From the NCBI GenBank assembly GCA_017561935.1, contig JAFZBE010000055.1:1-64000 (forward strand): a DNA stretch of 64,000 nt, read 5' to 3'. The stretch is from Bacteroidales bacterium. GTDB taxonomy: Bacteria > Bacteroidota > Bacteroidia > Bacteroidales > UBA3663. The first letter of the stretch is position 1, and each line of letters opens with the position of its first letter. The notes under the pieces are model-generated. The model saw nothing but the letters and a program-made list of their open reading frames with translations, did not search any database and was not told the DNA's origin. The position numbers and the translations under genes are program-made. Positions 34,305 to 44,899 of the stretch are shown one piece after another.

Positions 34305-36793
34305 GACCATGGAGTATTAACGATGATGGTAATATCTTGTGTGTTATCCAAACCAGTATCCAAGCGGAGCAGACGCAGACTTTCATCCCACGTCCAATCG
34401 GTTTGTTCCATTCCGTTCACGGAGATGCTTGTGGGCTTATTGTCGAGATAAGCTTCGATGCTATATTGATGCGTGGCGGGGGTGAAGCGGGCACGGCCCT
34501 TCTTGTCCTTGACGGGACAGTTGGGCTTGCTTATAGTAAGCGTCCATTTGCATCCCGAAGTCCAACGGCAATATTCTTCATCTCTAACAGATGCCGACTT
34601 TTCCCAATAAACCATCTCACTCCCTATGTGAGTCAGGGCGTATGCACCCTGCTGATAGTCGAGCGTGCGTCCGTCATCCTCATACAGATCAAAAGTGGCA
34701 GAGCCAATAGGATAACAGCATACGGTGATGGACTGCCCTTCCGACTGAGCCATCCACTGCACTTCGGGCTGCTTAACGATGATAGCGTCTTGCGGAATGA
34801 AGATAGGCATCAGCCACTGCGGTGTGAGGAACGACTTCCACTGACGGCCTTCGATGCGTTCGCCGGTCCAGAAATCAACCCACTTGCCGCCAGGGAAATA
34901 GACTGGACGCGACAACGCACCCTTGTTGGTGACGGGGCATATCATCATCGAATGACCGAACATAAATTGGTCGCACATTCGGTAGGTCACTTCATCGTCC
35001 TGCCAGTCGTAGAGCATCGGGGTCATCATAGGACGTGAGGTCTGCGACATCTCCCAAGCATTACTATAGAGATAAGGAATCAAAGTATAGCGCAACGAAT
35101 CGTAGGTGGTGAAGATGCGTTGCGCCTCCTCTCCGTAAGTCCACGGCTCATGATAACGCGGATGATCCATGCCGAAAAGCATCGCCACAGGACTGAACAT
35201 ACCGAACTGACACCAACGCAGATAGAGGTCGGTGTCGTAGGGCGAATATTGTTCGAAGCCGCCCATGCAATGTGACCAGTAGCCCACACCCGACAGGGCC
35301 ATGGTGAGTCCTCCACGTATCACAGGCTCGAACCATTGCCATTCGGTGCCCCAGTCGCCTGCCCAGATGAAGGGATAACGCTGAATACCGGCATAACCTT
35401 CGCGTGTATGGGTAAAACCACGCATACGATTGTGTTCAATGAAACGCTTGTAGGGTGCAGCGCCGTAGGCCAATGGGAAGAGGTTGTGGAGTTCGGCACC
35501 TGTGAACCCCTGATAGATAACGCTGTCCTGACGGCCCGGATAACGGAATGCACTGCCCACGTCAGTTTTGAAGAACTTGACACCATCGTTCACCACGCGC
35601 ATCGGCCCATGCTGCCACCACCAGTCGGCCTGCTGTTCGTCGAAGAAATTGAAGACTCCCTGCTGCTCCATACCTGGGAAGAGGGCTCCTGCGGCCAGCG
35701 CGTCTTGATAGAGTGTCGAACTTGGGCCATCGTCGGCAATGCTGCGGACATGAAGTCCGAATAGGTCGATGTGTTCGGCATAGATGCTGTCAATCATCCC
35801 CTTGGGGTCGGGGAAAGCCAGCTGCCAGTTGTAGTTGCAGCCGCCATTGCGGAAACGGCTGTTGAAAATGCGCCAAGTGGAGTCGAGCCAGAGGATATCG
35901 ACAGGGATACCCTCCTTGCGCATACGCTGCACAAGCGCCACGTTGTAGTGCTGGTTGGCATCCTGTTCGTGGTTCCAAGTGCCTCCGCTATAGCTGCCGA
36001 GATGCAGGCCGTATGCCGAACGTGGCATCATCGGACACGTTCCAGTGAGCATCTGATAATTATGGAGCATCGTCTGAATCTCAGGACCTTTGACGAAGTA
36101 ATAGTCCAACTCTCCGCCATCGGCTTGCCAGCTATAGGTCTGGTTCGAAGTCCATCCCAGGTCCCAGTCCGTAGGCCATGCCGTGTGGAAAAAGATGCCA
36201 TAGCCTTTGTTGCTCATGACCCAGGGCACGGGGCAATAGTTGGCACGCAAGATGTCCTTGCCACCCACGGCGGGACGGGGTCCGCGTCCCAATTCGACGT
36301 TTAGATGCACACGCTGTCCGCGCAAGTCCAACTGATCCATGCGCTCACCCAAGCCAAAGAAGTGTTCGTCGGGACGAAGAACACACGTGTTTTGTGGACC
36401 TATGCCACCAGCGGCAAGTTGACAGTCGGTCTCCTCATAGAGCACCTCGCCTGTGATGCGATCGATCACCTTGATGCGCCAAGGGGAATCGACAATATGC
36501 AGCGACAGGACATCGGTCAAAACCACCACACCCTGCTTTGTCTCACGCACCTCGTACGCCACAGGATCAAAATCGTACTTGATTACCATCCACTGTTCGT
36601 TGGGTCGAAACCCGAAATCCTCGCTCTTGGTGACACGGAACATGTCGGGCGTGCACATCTGCAGGCGCAATTTGCCCGAAGCTTGAGAATGGAACAACAC
36701 CTCATTGCCCTCGACCGTCCACCAGATGCCAGCATAGAGGTTCGAAGCGCACAAGAGAAGGGTTGTTGCAATAATACAAATCAGCTTTCTCAT
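34301..36793 (-). CDS. Glycoside hydrolase family 31
   Basis: An 830-residue secreted enzyme, signal peptide ending in NLYAG. The N-terminal beta-sandwich (about 25-230) contains FFGLGERMDQLDLRG, a GH31 hallmark. The catalytic barrel has YGLHLGSYSGGTW, VDILWLDSTWRIF and FFKTDVGSAF, where the aspartate is the likely nucleophile. It is followed by the proximal and distal C-terminal sandwiches (YFPGGKWVDFWTGE, FDLYEDDGRTLDYQQG). GH31 enzymes are alpha-glucosidases, alpha-xylosidases or alpha-galactosidases; the substrate is unknown. The start at 36793 (MRKLICII) fits the signal peptide. A terminator hairpin lies 40 bases upstream, after SusD-1, so expression may depend on read-through. It is coupled to the esterase by a 4-base overlap. 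Confidence 0.9.
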   Translation of the reverse strand: MRKLICIIATTLLLCASNLYAGIWWTVEGNEVLFHSQASGKLRLQMCTPDMFRVTKSEDFGFRPNEQWMVIKYDFDPVAYEVRETKQGVVVLTDVLSLHIVDSPWRIKVIDRITGEVLYEETDCQLAAGGIGPQNTCVLRPDEHFFGLGERMDQLDLRGQRVHLNVELGRGPRPAVGGKDILRANYCPVPWVMSNKGYGIFFHTAWPTDWDLGWTSNQTYSWQADGGELDYYFVKGPEIQTMLHNYQMLTGTCPMMPRSAYGLHLGSYSGGTWNHEQDANQHYNVALVQRMRKEGIPVDILWLDSTWRIFNSRFRNGGCNYNWQLAFPDPKGMIDSIYAEHIDLFGLHVRSIADDGPSSTLYQDALAAGALFPGMEQQGVFNFFDEQQADWWWQHGPMRVVNDGVKFFKTDVGSAFRYPGRQDSVIYQGFTGAELHNLFPLAYGAAPYKRFIEHNRMRGFTHTREGYAGIQRYPFIWAGDWGTEWQWFEPVIRGGLTMALSGVGYWSHCMGGFEQYSPYDTDLYLRWCQFGMFSPVAMLFGMDHPRYHEPWTYGEEAQRIFTTYDSLRYTLIPYLYSNAWEMSQTSRPMMTPMLYDWQDDEVTYRMCDQFMFGHSMMICPVTNKGALSRPVYFPGGKWVDFWTGERIEGRQWKSFLTPQWLMPIFIPQDAIIVKQPEVQWMAQSEGQSITVCCYPIGSATFDLYEDDGRTLDYQQGAYALTHIGSEMVYWEKSASVRDEEYCRWTSGCKWTLTISKPNCPVKDKKGRARFTPATHQYSIEAYLDNKPTSISVNGMEQTDWTWDESLRLLRLDTGLDNTQDITIIVNTPWS

Positions 36794-36819
36794 ATTTATA
36801 AATGGTAAAATCGAAATAA

Positions 36820-36863
36820 TAAAATGTTTAAAATGCGCCAACCGAAACGCTCGGTTGGCGCAT
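36820..36863 (-). terminator. Terminator after SusC/SusD pair 1
   Basis: A perfect 13-bp stem (36833-36845 with 36851-36863) and 5-base loop, followed on the minus strand by TTTAAACATTTTAT. It lies between SusD-1 and GH31, so it would reduce read-through into the enzyme genes. Confidence 0.85.
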
Positions 36864-36910
36864 CTATTATGCCTCTCTGACAATAGGCTTACCCTATCGT
36901 CATTGATTAT

Positions 36911-39139
36911 TTACTTCGACTGGAAACCATAACCCTGAATCAGGACATCAGGATTCTGCTTGATTACGTCACCGTGCATTGGGAACATATAGATGGGAGG
37001 AGTCTTCGACTCGTAGCCGTTATATACATACGTATAGTAGGCATCGATGTTATCCTGCTTGTCGATAATCTCCTTGCCCCAAGCGGTGCGGACATAACCC
37101 TCGGCTTCGAGAGCTTGGGCCTCGGCTCCATCGGGATCGATGTATTCGAACATGCCCTTCACGGCCACGTTGGTGCGAAGATCGGAAGCAATGCCCACGG
37201 CTGCCGCCTGCGTAGCATCCAGACCAAACTTGAGAGCGCCGAACGTAGGATCACCCCAATACTTTCCTACCGAATACCAGTCGTCATTCTGACCACGCCA
37301 TGCCGGCCATAGCACTGGATTGTTACGGTCGGTGCAAGTGGCGGTGAGACGATAGCCCACACCATAATCGGCAGGATTGACATCCTTGATCCATACATAG
37401 AGTGGCATCTGGTTGCCGTTAGCAAAGGTATGATAACCCTTGGTCTGCAGGTCGTCGAGGATGGCCTTGGTGCGTGTCTTGAAACTGGTGACAATCTCAT
37501 CAACATAGCCCGAACGAACGACATCCCACTTGCGGACACCTTCACCACCGAACTCAAGCTTGCGCTCCTCGTAGATAGCATGACGCAGGTCACCGCACTT
37601 GGCAATGAAGGCATCGAGGTCGGCTGTGCCAGCAAATGCACGCTGATGCACCTTATTAAGATACTGACGAGCTACCGCCGTGTTGCCCAAGTCACACTCC
37701 ACCTCGGCATACATGAGCAGAACCTCCGCAAAGCGCATATAGGGGCAATTGATGCCAGCCTGACGCTGGGTAACCACGTAGGGGCTTGACATTCGGTTCT
37801 CGTCCCACTTGTTGAGTGCAAAGCCACCAGCCTTGGCGGTCGAACCCTTCGAGAACGGGATCAGACGTTCCTGTCCGTTGCCACGCGAACCGAAGGCTGT
37901 GACGGTGACATCGCGACGCATATCGTCCGGATCAAAGTCGTCGTAGTAGTAAACCAGATTGAAACGGCACTGACCATAGGTCTTGCAAGGGTAGTTGTAC
38001 GACTTGGAGCCATCCGATGGGCGACCGAAGGCGTAGGGACGTTCGGTCTGAACACCCTGTGTTTCGGGGATCTCATACACATCCTCGTCGGCAAACTGGA
38101 GGTCCATCATCTGCTGGAAGACATATTGGAACGGATTGCCGAAGGCCTTCGAAGCCAGGCCATCGCCGCTGGTTCGCGGGTCGGTTTCCTGGAAGACGAC
38201 GCCCGGACCAGGATTCTCGACAGCACTCTTCAAATAAGTTTCGGCCACACGATAGAGATCCTGCCAGTCGGTGCGACGGCCGTAGAAGCACTTGTACTTG
38301 TCGCTGGTATAAAGCTTTTCGAACGAAACAGCAGAACCATCGAGCTTGGTGTAGTAGTTGTCGCCTAAGTCGGTGCGACGTGTCTGGTAACCTGCCTCCC
38401 ACAGGGCAATGCGGCCGATGAGACCATCCACGTAGGTGCGGCTCATGTAGCTCTTGTCGCGCGAACCCTCACCGGGTCGATACATCAGCGGCTCCACCTT
38501 CTTCAGGAGGTCGAGGTTGTATTCGGCGATATAGCTTCGGTTGGTGAGCTCGGTGGCCTCCTCGCCCGAAACCAGCTGGAGGGGCACATCTCCGTAGAAT
38601 CTGGTAAGCTCATAATAGAGCGTAGCTCTCAGGGCGATGGCCTCGCCATAGATCTGGCTCAGGTCAGAGGGGCCGGTCTGATGGATCATCTCCTCGAAAG
38701 AGGCAGCCGACTCGAAGCTATTGATGATGGTGTTGCAGATGGCAATGATCTTATACACGTTGTTCCAAGTGCCGCTCAACGTACCGTTGTTCGATACGTT
38801 CGGATAGTTCTCGGGGCCACGGAGGTTCTTCGTGTTGTCGATGTAGCCATAATAGTTCGAGATTACCCAACGGTTGATCTGTGAGCCGTAGTACTCGGGC
38901 TGCGCCTCGGTATCGGAACTGCCCACCACCATATCGTAGAATGCACCATTGGAGTGAAGATTGGAGCTGCTGCGCCAAAGACTATAGGCATTCTGCAAGG
39001 CTGCCTTGGCAGTCTCGGACGAAGCAAACACGAAATCGACATCAGCCTGTGAAGGTGAGGAAGTCTCCAGAATGTCATCACATGAGGTCGCGCCCCAAAG
39101 GAGGCTCAGGCCCATGATGCTATAGATTATCTTTTTCAT
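36911..39139 (-). CDS. SusD/RagB-family glycan-binding lipoprotein (pair 1)
   Basis: A 742-residue SusD-like lipoprotein, lipobox GATSC (Cys20), displayed at the cell surface to bind glycan and cap the SusC porin. Typical features are the helical TPR-type segments (AKAALQNAYSLW, IYGEAIALRATLYYELTRFYGDVPL) and the C-terminal part with RFAEVLLMYAEVECDLGN and RHAIYEERKLEFGGEG. It is longer than ordinary SusD proteins (about 500-600), like the SusD of pair 2. It starts 12 bases after SusC-1 and forms one transcript with it, ended by the hairpin at 36833-36863. Confidence 0.93.
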   Translation of the reverse strand: MKKIIYSIMGLSLLWGATSCDDILETSSPSQADVDFVFASSETAKAALQNAYSLWRSSSNLHSNGAFYDMVVGSSDTEAQPEYYGSQINRWVISNYYGYIDNTKNLRGPENYPNVSNNGTLSGTWNNVYKIIAICNTIINSFESAASFEEMIHQTGPSDLSQIYGEAIALRATLYYELTRFYGDVPLQLVSGEEATELTNRSYIAEYNLDLLKKVEPLMYRPGEGSRDKSYMSRTYVDGLIGRIALWEAGYQTRRTDLGDNYYTKLDGSAVSFEKLYTSDKYKCFYGRRTDWQDLYRVAETYLKSAVENPGPGVVFQETDPRTSGDGLASKAFGNPFQYVFQQMMDLQFADEDVYEIPETQGVQTERPYAFGRPSDGSKSYNYPCKTYGQCRFNLVYYYDDFDPDDMRRDVTVTAFGSRGNGQERLIPFSKGSTAKAGGFALNKWDENRMSSPYVVTQRQAGINCPYMRFAEVLLMYAEVECDLGNTAVARQYLNKVHQRAFAGTADLDAFIAKCGDLRHAIYEERKLEFGGEGVRKWDVVRSGYVDEIVTSFKTRTKAILDDLQTKGYHTFANGNQMPLYVWIKDVNPADYGVGYRLTATCTDRNNPVLWPAWRGQNDDWYSVGKYWGDPTFGALKFGLDATQAAAVGIASDLRTNVAVKGMFEYIDPDGAEAQALEAEGYVRTAWGKEIIDKQDNIDAYYTYVYNGYESKTPPIYMFPMHGDVIKQNPDVLIQGYGFQSK

Positions 39140-39151
39140 ATATGCTGCAAA

Positions 39152-42100
39152 TTAAAATTCTAGGTTGATACCAAATGTGAAGGTCTTCGGTCGCATGTAG
39201 GCACCATAGTCAAGACCTGGGGTAGGATAGTTGCCGTTGGCACTTGGGTTAACGTTCACGTCAGGATCCAAGCCTCTGTAACCAGTGATGGTGAAGACGT
39301 TGCCGGCAGTGAAATATACGCGGAAGCGCTCGACCTTGGCTTTCTGCGTCAGCTTCTTTGGCATGGTGTAGCCGATGGTGAAGTTGCTGAGACGGAGGTA
39401 GGAGGCATCCTCGATGAACTCGTCATAAACTACATTCTGCTCCATATAGGCCACAGGATATTTGGCACCCGAGTTCAAGCTGTTGAGTTCGCCGGGATCG
39501 GTCACAAGCGTGAGTTCGCCATTCTCAATCTTGGTGAGATGATACATATCGTTGAGGAAAGTCATCTTGTTCTTGCCGATACCCGTCTCCTTGCCACCGT
39601 TAAGCTGTGACATACGCTGGGCATTGTAGATATTGCCACCAATCTGATAGGTGAAATTGGCATTGAAGTCAAACCACTTGTAGTTACCGCTGAAGTTGAA
39701 GCCGCCGGTGTGGTGAGCCATGATCTCGCCGATGTTGGTCACGTCGGCATTGTCAACCACGCCCGAACCATCGACATCCTGCAAGCGAAGCATACCAGGG
39801 AATGCAGTTTGTCCATCGGGACGTGGGAAACCCTTATTAGGATTGCAAGTACCTGTTACGGCTGTCGAGATGTCGGGGATACCCGACTTCAAAACATACT
39901 GGCCGTTGACGATGTCGAAGTCATCGACGGTATAGAAACCTACACCTTCTTTCTTGAATCCCTGAACAACGCCCACTGGCATATCTTCGGCCAACATGAA
40001 GTCATTGCCCGGCATCTGGCCCGAACCGAATGTTCTCGATCCATAGTAAATGTTGGTATGGTTCGGCAACTCATCAACGTTGTTGTTGTTGAAGTTGTAG
40101 GTCATCGAGAAGTTCAAGTTGAAGTCCTTAGTGTGGACGAGCAAGGCGTTGAGAGCGATTTCGAAACCCTTATTACTGGTCTGACCCATGTTCTTCATCT
40201 GGTATGTATAACCGGTCGAAGCGTCAATTTCGTCACGCATCAGTAGGTCCTTGGTCGTATTCCAATAGATATCGAAAGTACCATTGATGCGATTCAGGAA
40301 ACCATAATCAAGACCAATATTACGGCTGATGGTGGTCTCCCATTTGAGGTCGGGATTAGACTTCATGCCGGCAGGTGCATAGACATTTACAGTACCACCA
40401 TTCCATGAGGTTGTCGAGGTAGACCAAGTTTCACGCCAGAGAGACGAATTGATGTTGTCAGCACCAGACTCACCATACGAGAGACGGAGTTTGAGGTTGT
40501 CAAGCCATTCGCGGGTATTCTCAAGGAAAGGCTCGTCACTAATACGCCATGCAAGAGCGGCAGCGGGGAAGTAGCCCCAGTGATTGTTTGTACCGAACTT
40601 GCTCGAACCATCGGCACGGAATGTTGCAGTGAACAGGTAACGACCCAGCAATGAATAATTCAGTCGGCCGAACCAAGATACCGTAGCCTCAGGTACGTCG
40701 ATGGTATTGGTATAATAGTTTTCGGTAGGACGCGACTCCGAGTCACCCATGTTCATCATACCGAACACGCGGTCCATATCCCAGATGTCGTCGGTCGGAT
40801 AACCCGCACCGATCATATAGCTCTGTTGCGACTTGCTCCTGAGCACCTCATTGCCAAGCATGAAGTTCAAACTGTGATTATCACCCAAGCCCTGCACATC
40901 ATAGTTCAACGTAGTCACCGAACGGAAGTTCTGGCTTTCAGTCTTGGTGAGCGTAGCATATTTGTAGCCTTTGGTGTAGTCGGTTGTATGGTCAGAGTCT
41001 TCGAAATACTTGGCTTGTCTCCAACCGCCACCGAGAGCGAGCTCGGAGCGCAAGGAAAGACCCTTGAGGATTTCATAAGTAAGTGCGAAATTGCCACGCA
41101 GACGATTGTTTGTCGAACCGTTATACATGTGCTCAAGGGCGTAGAGTGGGTTATTGCCTTCCTCGAAGTTGTTGGCACCCAGACCGAAATAGCTTACGAG
41201 ACCATCACCCAACGGATTGTCGATGGGACGGAACTCGAACGCGGAAGACAATGCAGTACCACGGCCGGTCGAGATATTTTCACGGCCAGTGACGTGAACA
41301 TTGGCATAACGCAGGTCCATATCGAAGGTCAGACGCTTGTTGATCTTCTGCTTTAGCTTGAGGTTGATGCTGTAACGCTCATAACCCGAGCGGATCTTCG
41401 TGCCTTCATCATCGGTATAACCGACCGAGAGGGTATATTTGGTCCTCTCTGAGCCGCCCGACATTGACACGTTGTGGTTCCACTGGATTGCAGTGCGCAG
41501 CAGATCGTCAGTCCAATCGTGGGCCTCCACGTTAGCATAATCGTTCCAATGGTTGCCACCCAGGGCACCAAGGCCGTAGTATTTGGCAATGCCGTCTGCA
41601 AGTCCTGAACCATAAGAGTCGCCATAACTCCACACATAACGCAGATAGTCCTGGGCTCCAAGAGCCTCGGTGGTCTTGGTCACATTTTTGACCTGCATGA
41701 ATCCGGAATATGAGATCGAAAGCTTGTCCTTGTCAGCGGCTTTCGTGGTGACGAGGATTACACCGTTTGCACCACGTGCACCATAGATGGCCGTCGAAGC
41801 GGCGTCCTTCAGCACGTCGATGCTCACAATTTGATCGGCGGGGATGTCGGAGATGGATCCTGCGGGGAAACCATCGACGATGAAGAGTGGATCATTACTC
41901 TGAGAGATGGAGCCGCCACCACGCACACGGATGGTTGTGCTACCACCAGGACGACCATCCTGCGAAACAACGCTTACACCAGCGAGCTTGCCCTGAAGAG
42001 CTTGCGATACGTCAGACACAGGATTAGCCACAAGTTCCTTGGAGCTGACCGAAGAAACCGAACCGGTGAGGTCGCGCTTCTTGACAGTTCCATAACCGAT

Positions 42101-42445
42101 GACCACAACTTCATCAAGTTCGTCACGATCTTCCTCAATCTTAATGTTAAATCTGTTCTTACCAGCCACAGGAATCGTCTGCTCCCTATAGCCGATATAG
42201 GTCACCTTGAGCGTCGAGTTTTCGGCGACGTTCGAAATACTAAATTTACCATCCATGTCGGTGGTAGCACCGTTAGTTGTGCCGACGACGATGACATTGG
42301 CTCCAATCACAGGGTCGCCTAATTCATCGATCACGGTACCCGTCACAGTCTTGGTCTGGGCAATGACGAAGGCACTGCTGAGGGCAAATGCCATCAACAG
42401 TGTTGCCAATCTTCCCAACCATTGGTTGCATGTACTTCTTTTCAT
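39152..42445 (-). CDS. SusC/RagA-family TonB-dependent outer membrane transporter (pair 1)
   Basis: A 1097-residue transporter. After the signal peptide (ending FVIAQ) come a carboxypeptidase-regulatory-like domain (about 35-110, TGTVIDELGDPVIGANV), the TonB box region ELDEVVVIGYGTVKK, a plug with ALQGKLAGV, RVRGGGSISQ and DVLKDAASTAIYGARG, and a 22-strand barrel ending in FTFGINLEF. With SusD-1 it should import oligosaccharides using TonB energy. The first 110 residues are nearly the same as in the other two SusC proteins here, while the barrels differ, so ligands probably differ. Its promoter is at 42505-42536. Confidence 0.95.
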   Translation of the reverse strand: MKRSTCNQWLGRLATLLMAFALSSAFVIAQTKTVTGTVIDELGDPVIGANVIVVGTTNGATTDMDGKFSISNVAENSTLKVTYIGYREQTIPVAGKNRFNIKIEEDRDELDEVVVIGYGTVKKRDLTGSVSSVSSKELVANPVSDVSQALQGKLAGVSVVSQDGRPGGSTTIRVRGGGSISQSNDPLFIVDGFPAGSISDIPADQIVSIDVLKDAASTAIYGARGANGVILVTTKAADKDKLSISYSGFMQVKNVTKTTEALGAQDYLRYVWSYGDSYGSGLADGIAKYYGLGALGGNHWNDYANVEAHDWTDDLLRTAIQWNHNVSMSGGSERTKYTLSVGYTDDEGTKIRSGYERYSINLKLKQKINKRLTFDMDLRYANVHVTGRENISTGRGTALSSAFEFRPIDNPLGDGLVSYFGLGANNFEEGNNPLYALEHMYNGSTNNRLRGNFALTYEILKGLSLRSELALGGGWRQAKYFEDSDHTTDYTKGYKYATLTKTESQNFRSVTTLNYDVQGLGDNHSLNFMLGNEVLRSKSQQSYMIGAGYPTDDIWDMDRVFGMMNMGDSESRPTENYYTNTIDVPEATVSWFGRLNYSLLGRYLFTATFRADGSSKFGTNNHWGYFPAAALAWRISDEPFLENTREWLDNLKLRLSYGESGADNINSSLWRETWSTSTTSWNGGTVNVYAPAGMKSNPDLKWETTISRNIGLDYGFLNRINGTFDIYWNTTKDLLMRDEIDASTGYTYQMKNMGQTSNKGFEIALNALLVHTKDFNLNFSMTYNFNNNNVDELPNHTNIYYGSRTFGSGQMPGNDFMLAEDMPVGVVQGFKKEGVGFYTVDDFDIVNGQYVLKSGIPDISTAVTGTCNPNKGFPRPDGQTAFPGMLRLQDVDGSGVVDNADVTNIGEIMAHHTGGFNFSGNYKWFDFNANFTYQIGGNIYNAQRMSQLNGGKETGIGKNKMTFLNDMYHLTKIENGELTLVTDPGELNSLNSGAKYPVAYMEQNVVYDEFIEDASYLRLSNFTIGYTMPKKLTQKAKVERFRVYFTAGNVFTITGYRGLDPDVNVNPSANGNYPTPGLDYGAYMRPKTFTFGINLEF

Positions 42446-42504
42446 GTCGAAAAAAGTTTGTGTTAGGGAATGATAGTTTGTGTTACAATGTATTTTAAGC
42501 GGTG

Positions 42505-42536
42505 CAAAGATGCGATTTTTTTTGTTTTATTCCAAA
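42505..42536 (-). promoter_or_regulatory. Promoter of SusC/SusD pair 1
   Basis: TTTG (42533-42536), 20 bases, then CATCTTTG (42505-42512), followed by CACC. The first base of the -7 element differs from consensus (C for T), as in the pair 2 promoter. The 303-base gap between pairs 1 and 2 holds this promoter and the pair 2 terminator, otherwise only A/T-rich sequence. Confidence 0.8.
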
Positions 42537-42684
42537 TATTTGTTCGAAAAAATGCAAAAATACGTGAAATTTATGGCAAATATATCAAATACTTTCTATT
42601 TTTTCCTAATTATTATCATTTATTTTTTATTTTTTCATTTGTTTCATTTCTTTTTGTCATCGATTGCGAAAGCAAATGCACATA

Positions 42685-42722
42685 AAACAAAATTAACCCC
42701 GACAAGAAAAACCTGTCGGGGT
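42685..42722 (-). terminator. Terminator after SusC/SusD pair 2
   Basis: ACCCCGACA (42696-42704) pairs perfectly with TGTCGGGGT (42714-42722); on the minus strand TAATTTTGTTTT follows. It lies 26 bases past the SusD-2 stop. Confidence 0.9.
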
Positions 42723-42748
42723 GATGATATTTGACGGGAACACGAAGG

Positions 42749-44878
42749 TTACTCGTTCATGAAGCCATAGCCATTGGTGAAACCACCGGTAGCGACGGCG
42801 TTCGGGCAGATGGGCCAAAGGTAGATGGGAGCTGAGACGTAGTCATAGTCCTTGAAGAGGTAGGTGTCGTACTCGTCGCGATACTTCACCAGATCGCTGC
42901 CCCAAGCAGTCTCGGTATAACCATCGGCCAACAGTGCAGCACCATCAACAGGAGCAAACAGTCCCTGGATGGCCATGTTGGTCTCGGCGGGTGTGCCATT
43001 CCAACCAAATGCAGCCCAATCGTCATGCACGCCACGCCAACCAGGATATGTGACAGGATTGTTTTCGTCTGTACACTGGGTAGTAAGACGATAGCCCAAC
43101 TCAGTCTTGGCATCGACCATCTTTGTATAGATGCTGGTGGAGATGACATTGCCGTTGGCGAAAGTGTAGCTGCCGTTAGCTGCCAAGCCGTCCATCATGG
43201 CCTTGGTCATGTCCTTGATGCGCTTGATGGCCCATGGCAGACGGCCGGTGCGAATCAACGTGAAGCGACGATCGCCCTCGCCGGCATACTCGAAGCCGCG
43301 CTCCTCGATTATGGCGTTGAAAACGCTACCACAATCGGCAATGAATCCATCGGTATTGGCCTCAGCAGCCGAGGCGAACGAACGCTCGCGAACAATCTTC
43401 AGATAGTTCTTTGCTGTTGCCTCATCACCAGTCATAGCGCAGGCTTCGGCATAGCCCAAATAGATTTCGGACATGCGCATATAGGGACCATTGACGCCCG
43501 ACTTGCGCTGTGCTAGGGTATTGGGCGTGGTCATGCGGTTGTCGTCCCACTTGTTCATGCCGAGACCGCCGCCCTTGGCCTGTGATCCAGGCACAAAGGG
43601 TAGAATAATCTCTGCACCGCCAGTGGTGCCTGTCACTGCCACGGTCACGTCACGACGCTTGTCGCGGGGGTCGAACACACCGTAATAATAGGCGGGGTTG
43701 ATACGTGCCTGTCCGTAGCACTTGCAGGGATAAGCATTTTTCGAGCCACCCGTGCCGGGGCGTCCGCTGGAATAGGTGCGCTCGTCGCTCGACACATTGA
43801 ACTGCATGGGGTACTCGTAAATCGACTCATCGGCATAAGCAGCATCATCCTCCATCATCTGCTGGAAGAAGTACTGGTGAGGATTGTCGAATACCTGACC
43901 GGCCTTGGAAGTGGCACGAGGGTCGGAAGTGTAGAACTTGGCGGAACCTGCATGGTCGATAGCGGCCTTGAAGTAAGTCTTGGCCATCTGGTAGAGGGTC
44001 TGCCAGTCGCTGCGGCGTGCATAGAAAGCATTGGCGGCATTGGCGTTGGGGTTACCAAGCTGCTCGAAAGAAACAGTTTCACCTTTACCGTTGATGTAGG
44101 TGAGGTCGCTGCGGCGCGTCTGGTAGCCGGCTGCTTCGAGGGCAATGCGGCCGATGAGGCCATCGACATAGGTTTGAGAGAAGTAGTTCTTAGCCTTGGA
44201 ATCGACATCCGGAATGGAACCAACGGGATACATCAGTGGCTCGACCTTAACGAGATCGGCGAGGATACAGTCGTAGATGGAATCACGTGACGTAAGGCCG
44301 CCCGTAGCTTCGCCGAAGACGGTGGCAAATGGTACGTCGCCATAGTATTTGATGAGCTCGCGATAAGCGGTGGCACGCAGGGCAATAGCTTCGCCGTACA
44401 TCTGTCCGATGCCCGAAGGGGTTCCTGCAGCTATAGCCTCCTGGCCCGTTTCAGACTGTTCAATACCCTGAATCACGGCATTGGCTTTACCAATCACGTT
44501 GAAGAGCTGGACGTAGGCACCCGAGTTGTTATTGCTGGAATAGGAATCGATATCGTAGGTGCTGGCCAAGGTACCATTGGAATAGAAGCTCTCGGGCACG
44601 TGGCGTGCAATCTGGTTGGTGTAAGCCTCTGGATGGCGCTCGATGTCTGAGCCGGCAATATCGGCAGCATAGAACAGACCAGCACCGAAAACATAGCTGT
44701 TGGCTGTGGCACGCCAGGATTCGTAACCACCCTCCAATGCCGCACGGGCAGTGGTGGTGTTGGAGAACACGAAATCGGCATCTACCACCGACGGAGAAGT
44801 GGGCTCCAGATAATTCTCGCATGCGGCAAAGACCATGGCTCCGACCACAAGGAGTGCAGAATATAATAGCTTTTTCAT
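42749..44878 (-). CDS. SusD/RagB-family glycan-binding lipoprotein (pair 2)
   Basis: A 709-residue surface lipoprotein of the SusD family, lipobox FAAC (Cys20). Family patterns include DADFVFSNTTTARAALEGGYESW near the start, MYGEAIALRATAYRELIKYYGDVPF, and RMSEIYLGYAEACAMTGDEA in the second half. It closely parallels SusD-1 in length and order of motifs, so the two pairs probably arose by duplication. It starts 21 bases after SusC-2 and ends at the terminator 42696-42722. Confidence 0.93.
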   Translation of the reverse strand: MKKLLYSALLVVGAMVFAACENYLEPTSPSVVDADFVFSNTTTARAALEGGYESWRATANSYVFGAGLFYAADIAGSDIERHPEAYTNQIARHVPESFYSNGTLASTYDIDSYSSNNNSGAYVQLFNVIGKANAVIQGIEQSETGQEAIAAGTPSGIGQMYGEAIALRATAYRELIKYYGDVPFATVFGEATGGLTSRDSIYDCILADLVKVEPLMYPVGSIPDVDSKAKNYFSQTYVDGLIGRIALEAAGYQTRRSDLTYINGKGETVSFEQLGNPNANAANAFYARRSDWQTLYQMAKTYFKAAIDHAGSAKFYTSDPRATSKAGQVFDNPHQYFFQQMMEDDAAYADESIYEYPMQFNVSSDERTYSSGRPGTGGSKNAYPCKCYGQARINPAYYYGVFDPRDKRRDVTVAVTGTTGGAEIILPFVPGSQAKGGGLGMNKWDDNRMTTPNTLAQRKSGVNGPYMRMSEIYLGYAEACAMTGDEATAKNYLKIVRERSFASAAEANTDGFIADCGSVFNAIIEERGFEYAGEGDRRFTLIRTGRLPWAIKRIKDMTKAMMDGLAANGSYTFANGNVISTSIYTKMVDAKTELGYRLTTQCTDENNPVTYPGWRGVHDDWAAFGWNGTPAETNMAIQGLFAPVDGAALLADGYTETAWGSDLVKYRDEYDTYLFKDYDYVSAPIYLWPICPNAVATGGFTNGYGFMNE

Positions 44879-44899
44879 ATCATTGATCGTTTAGAATGA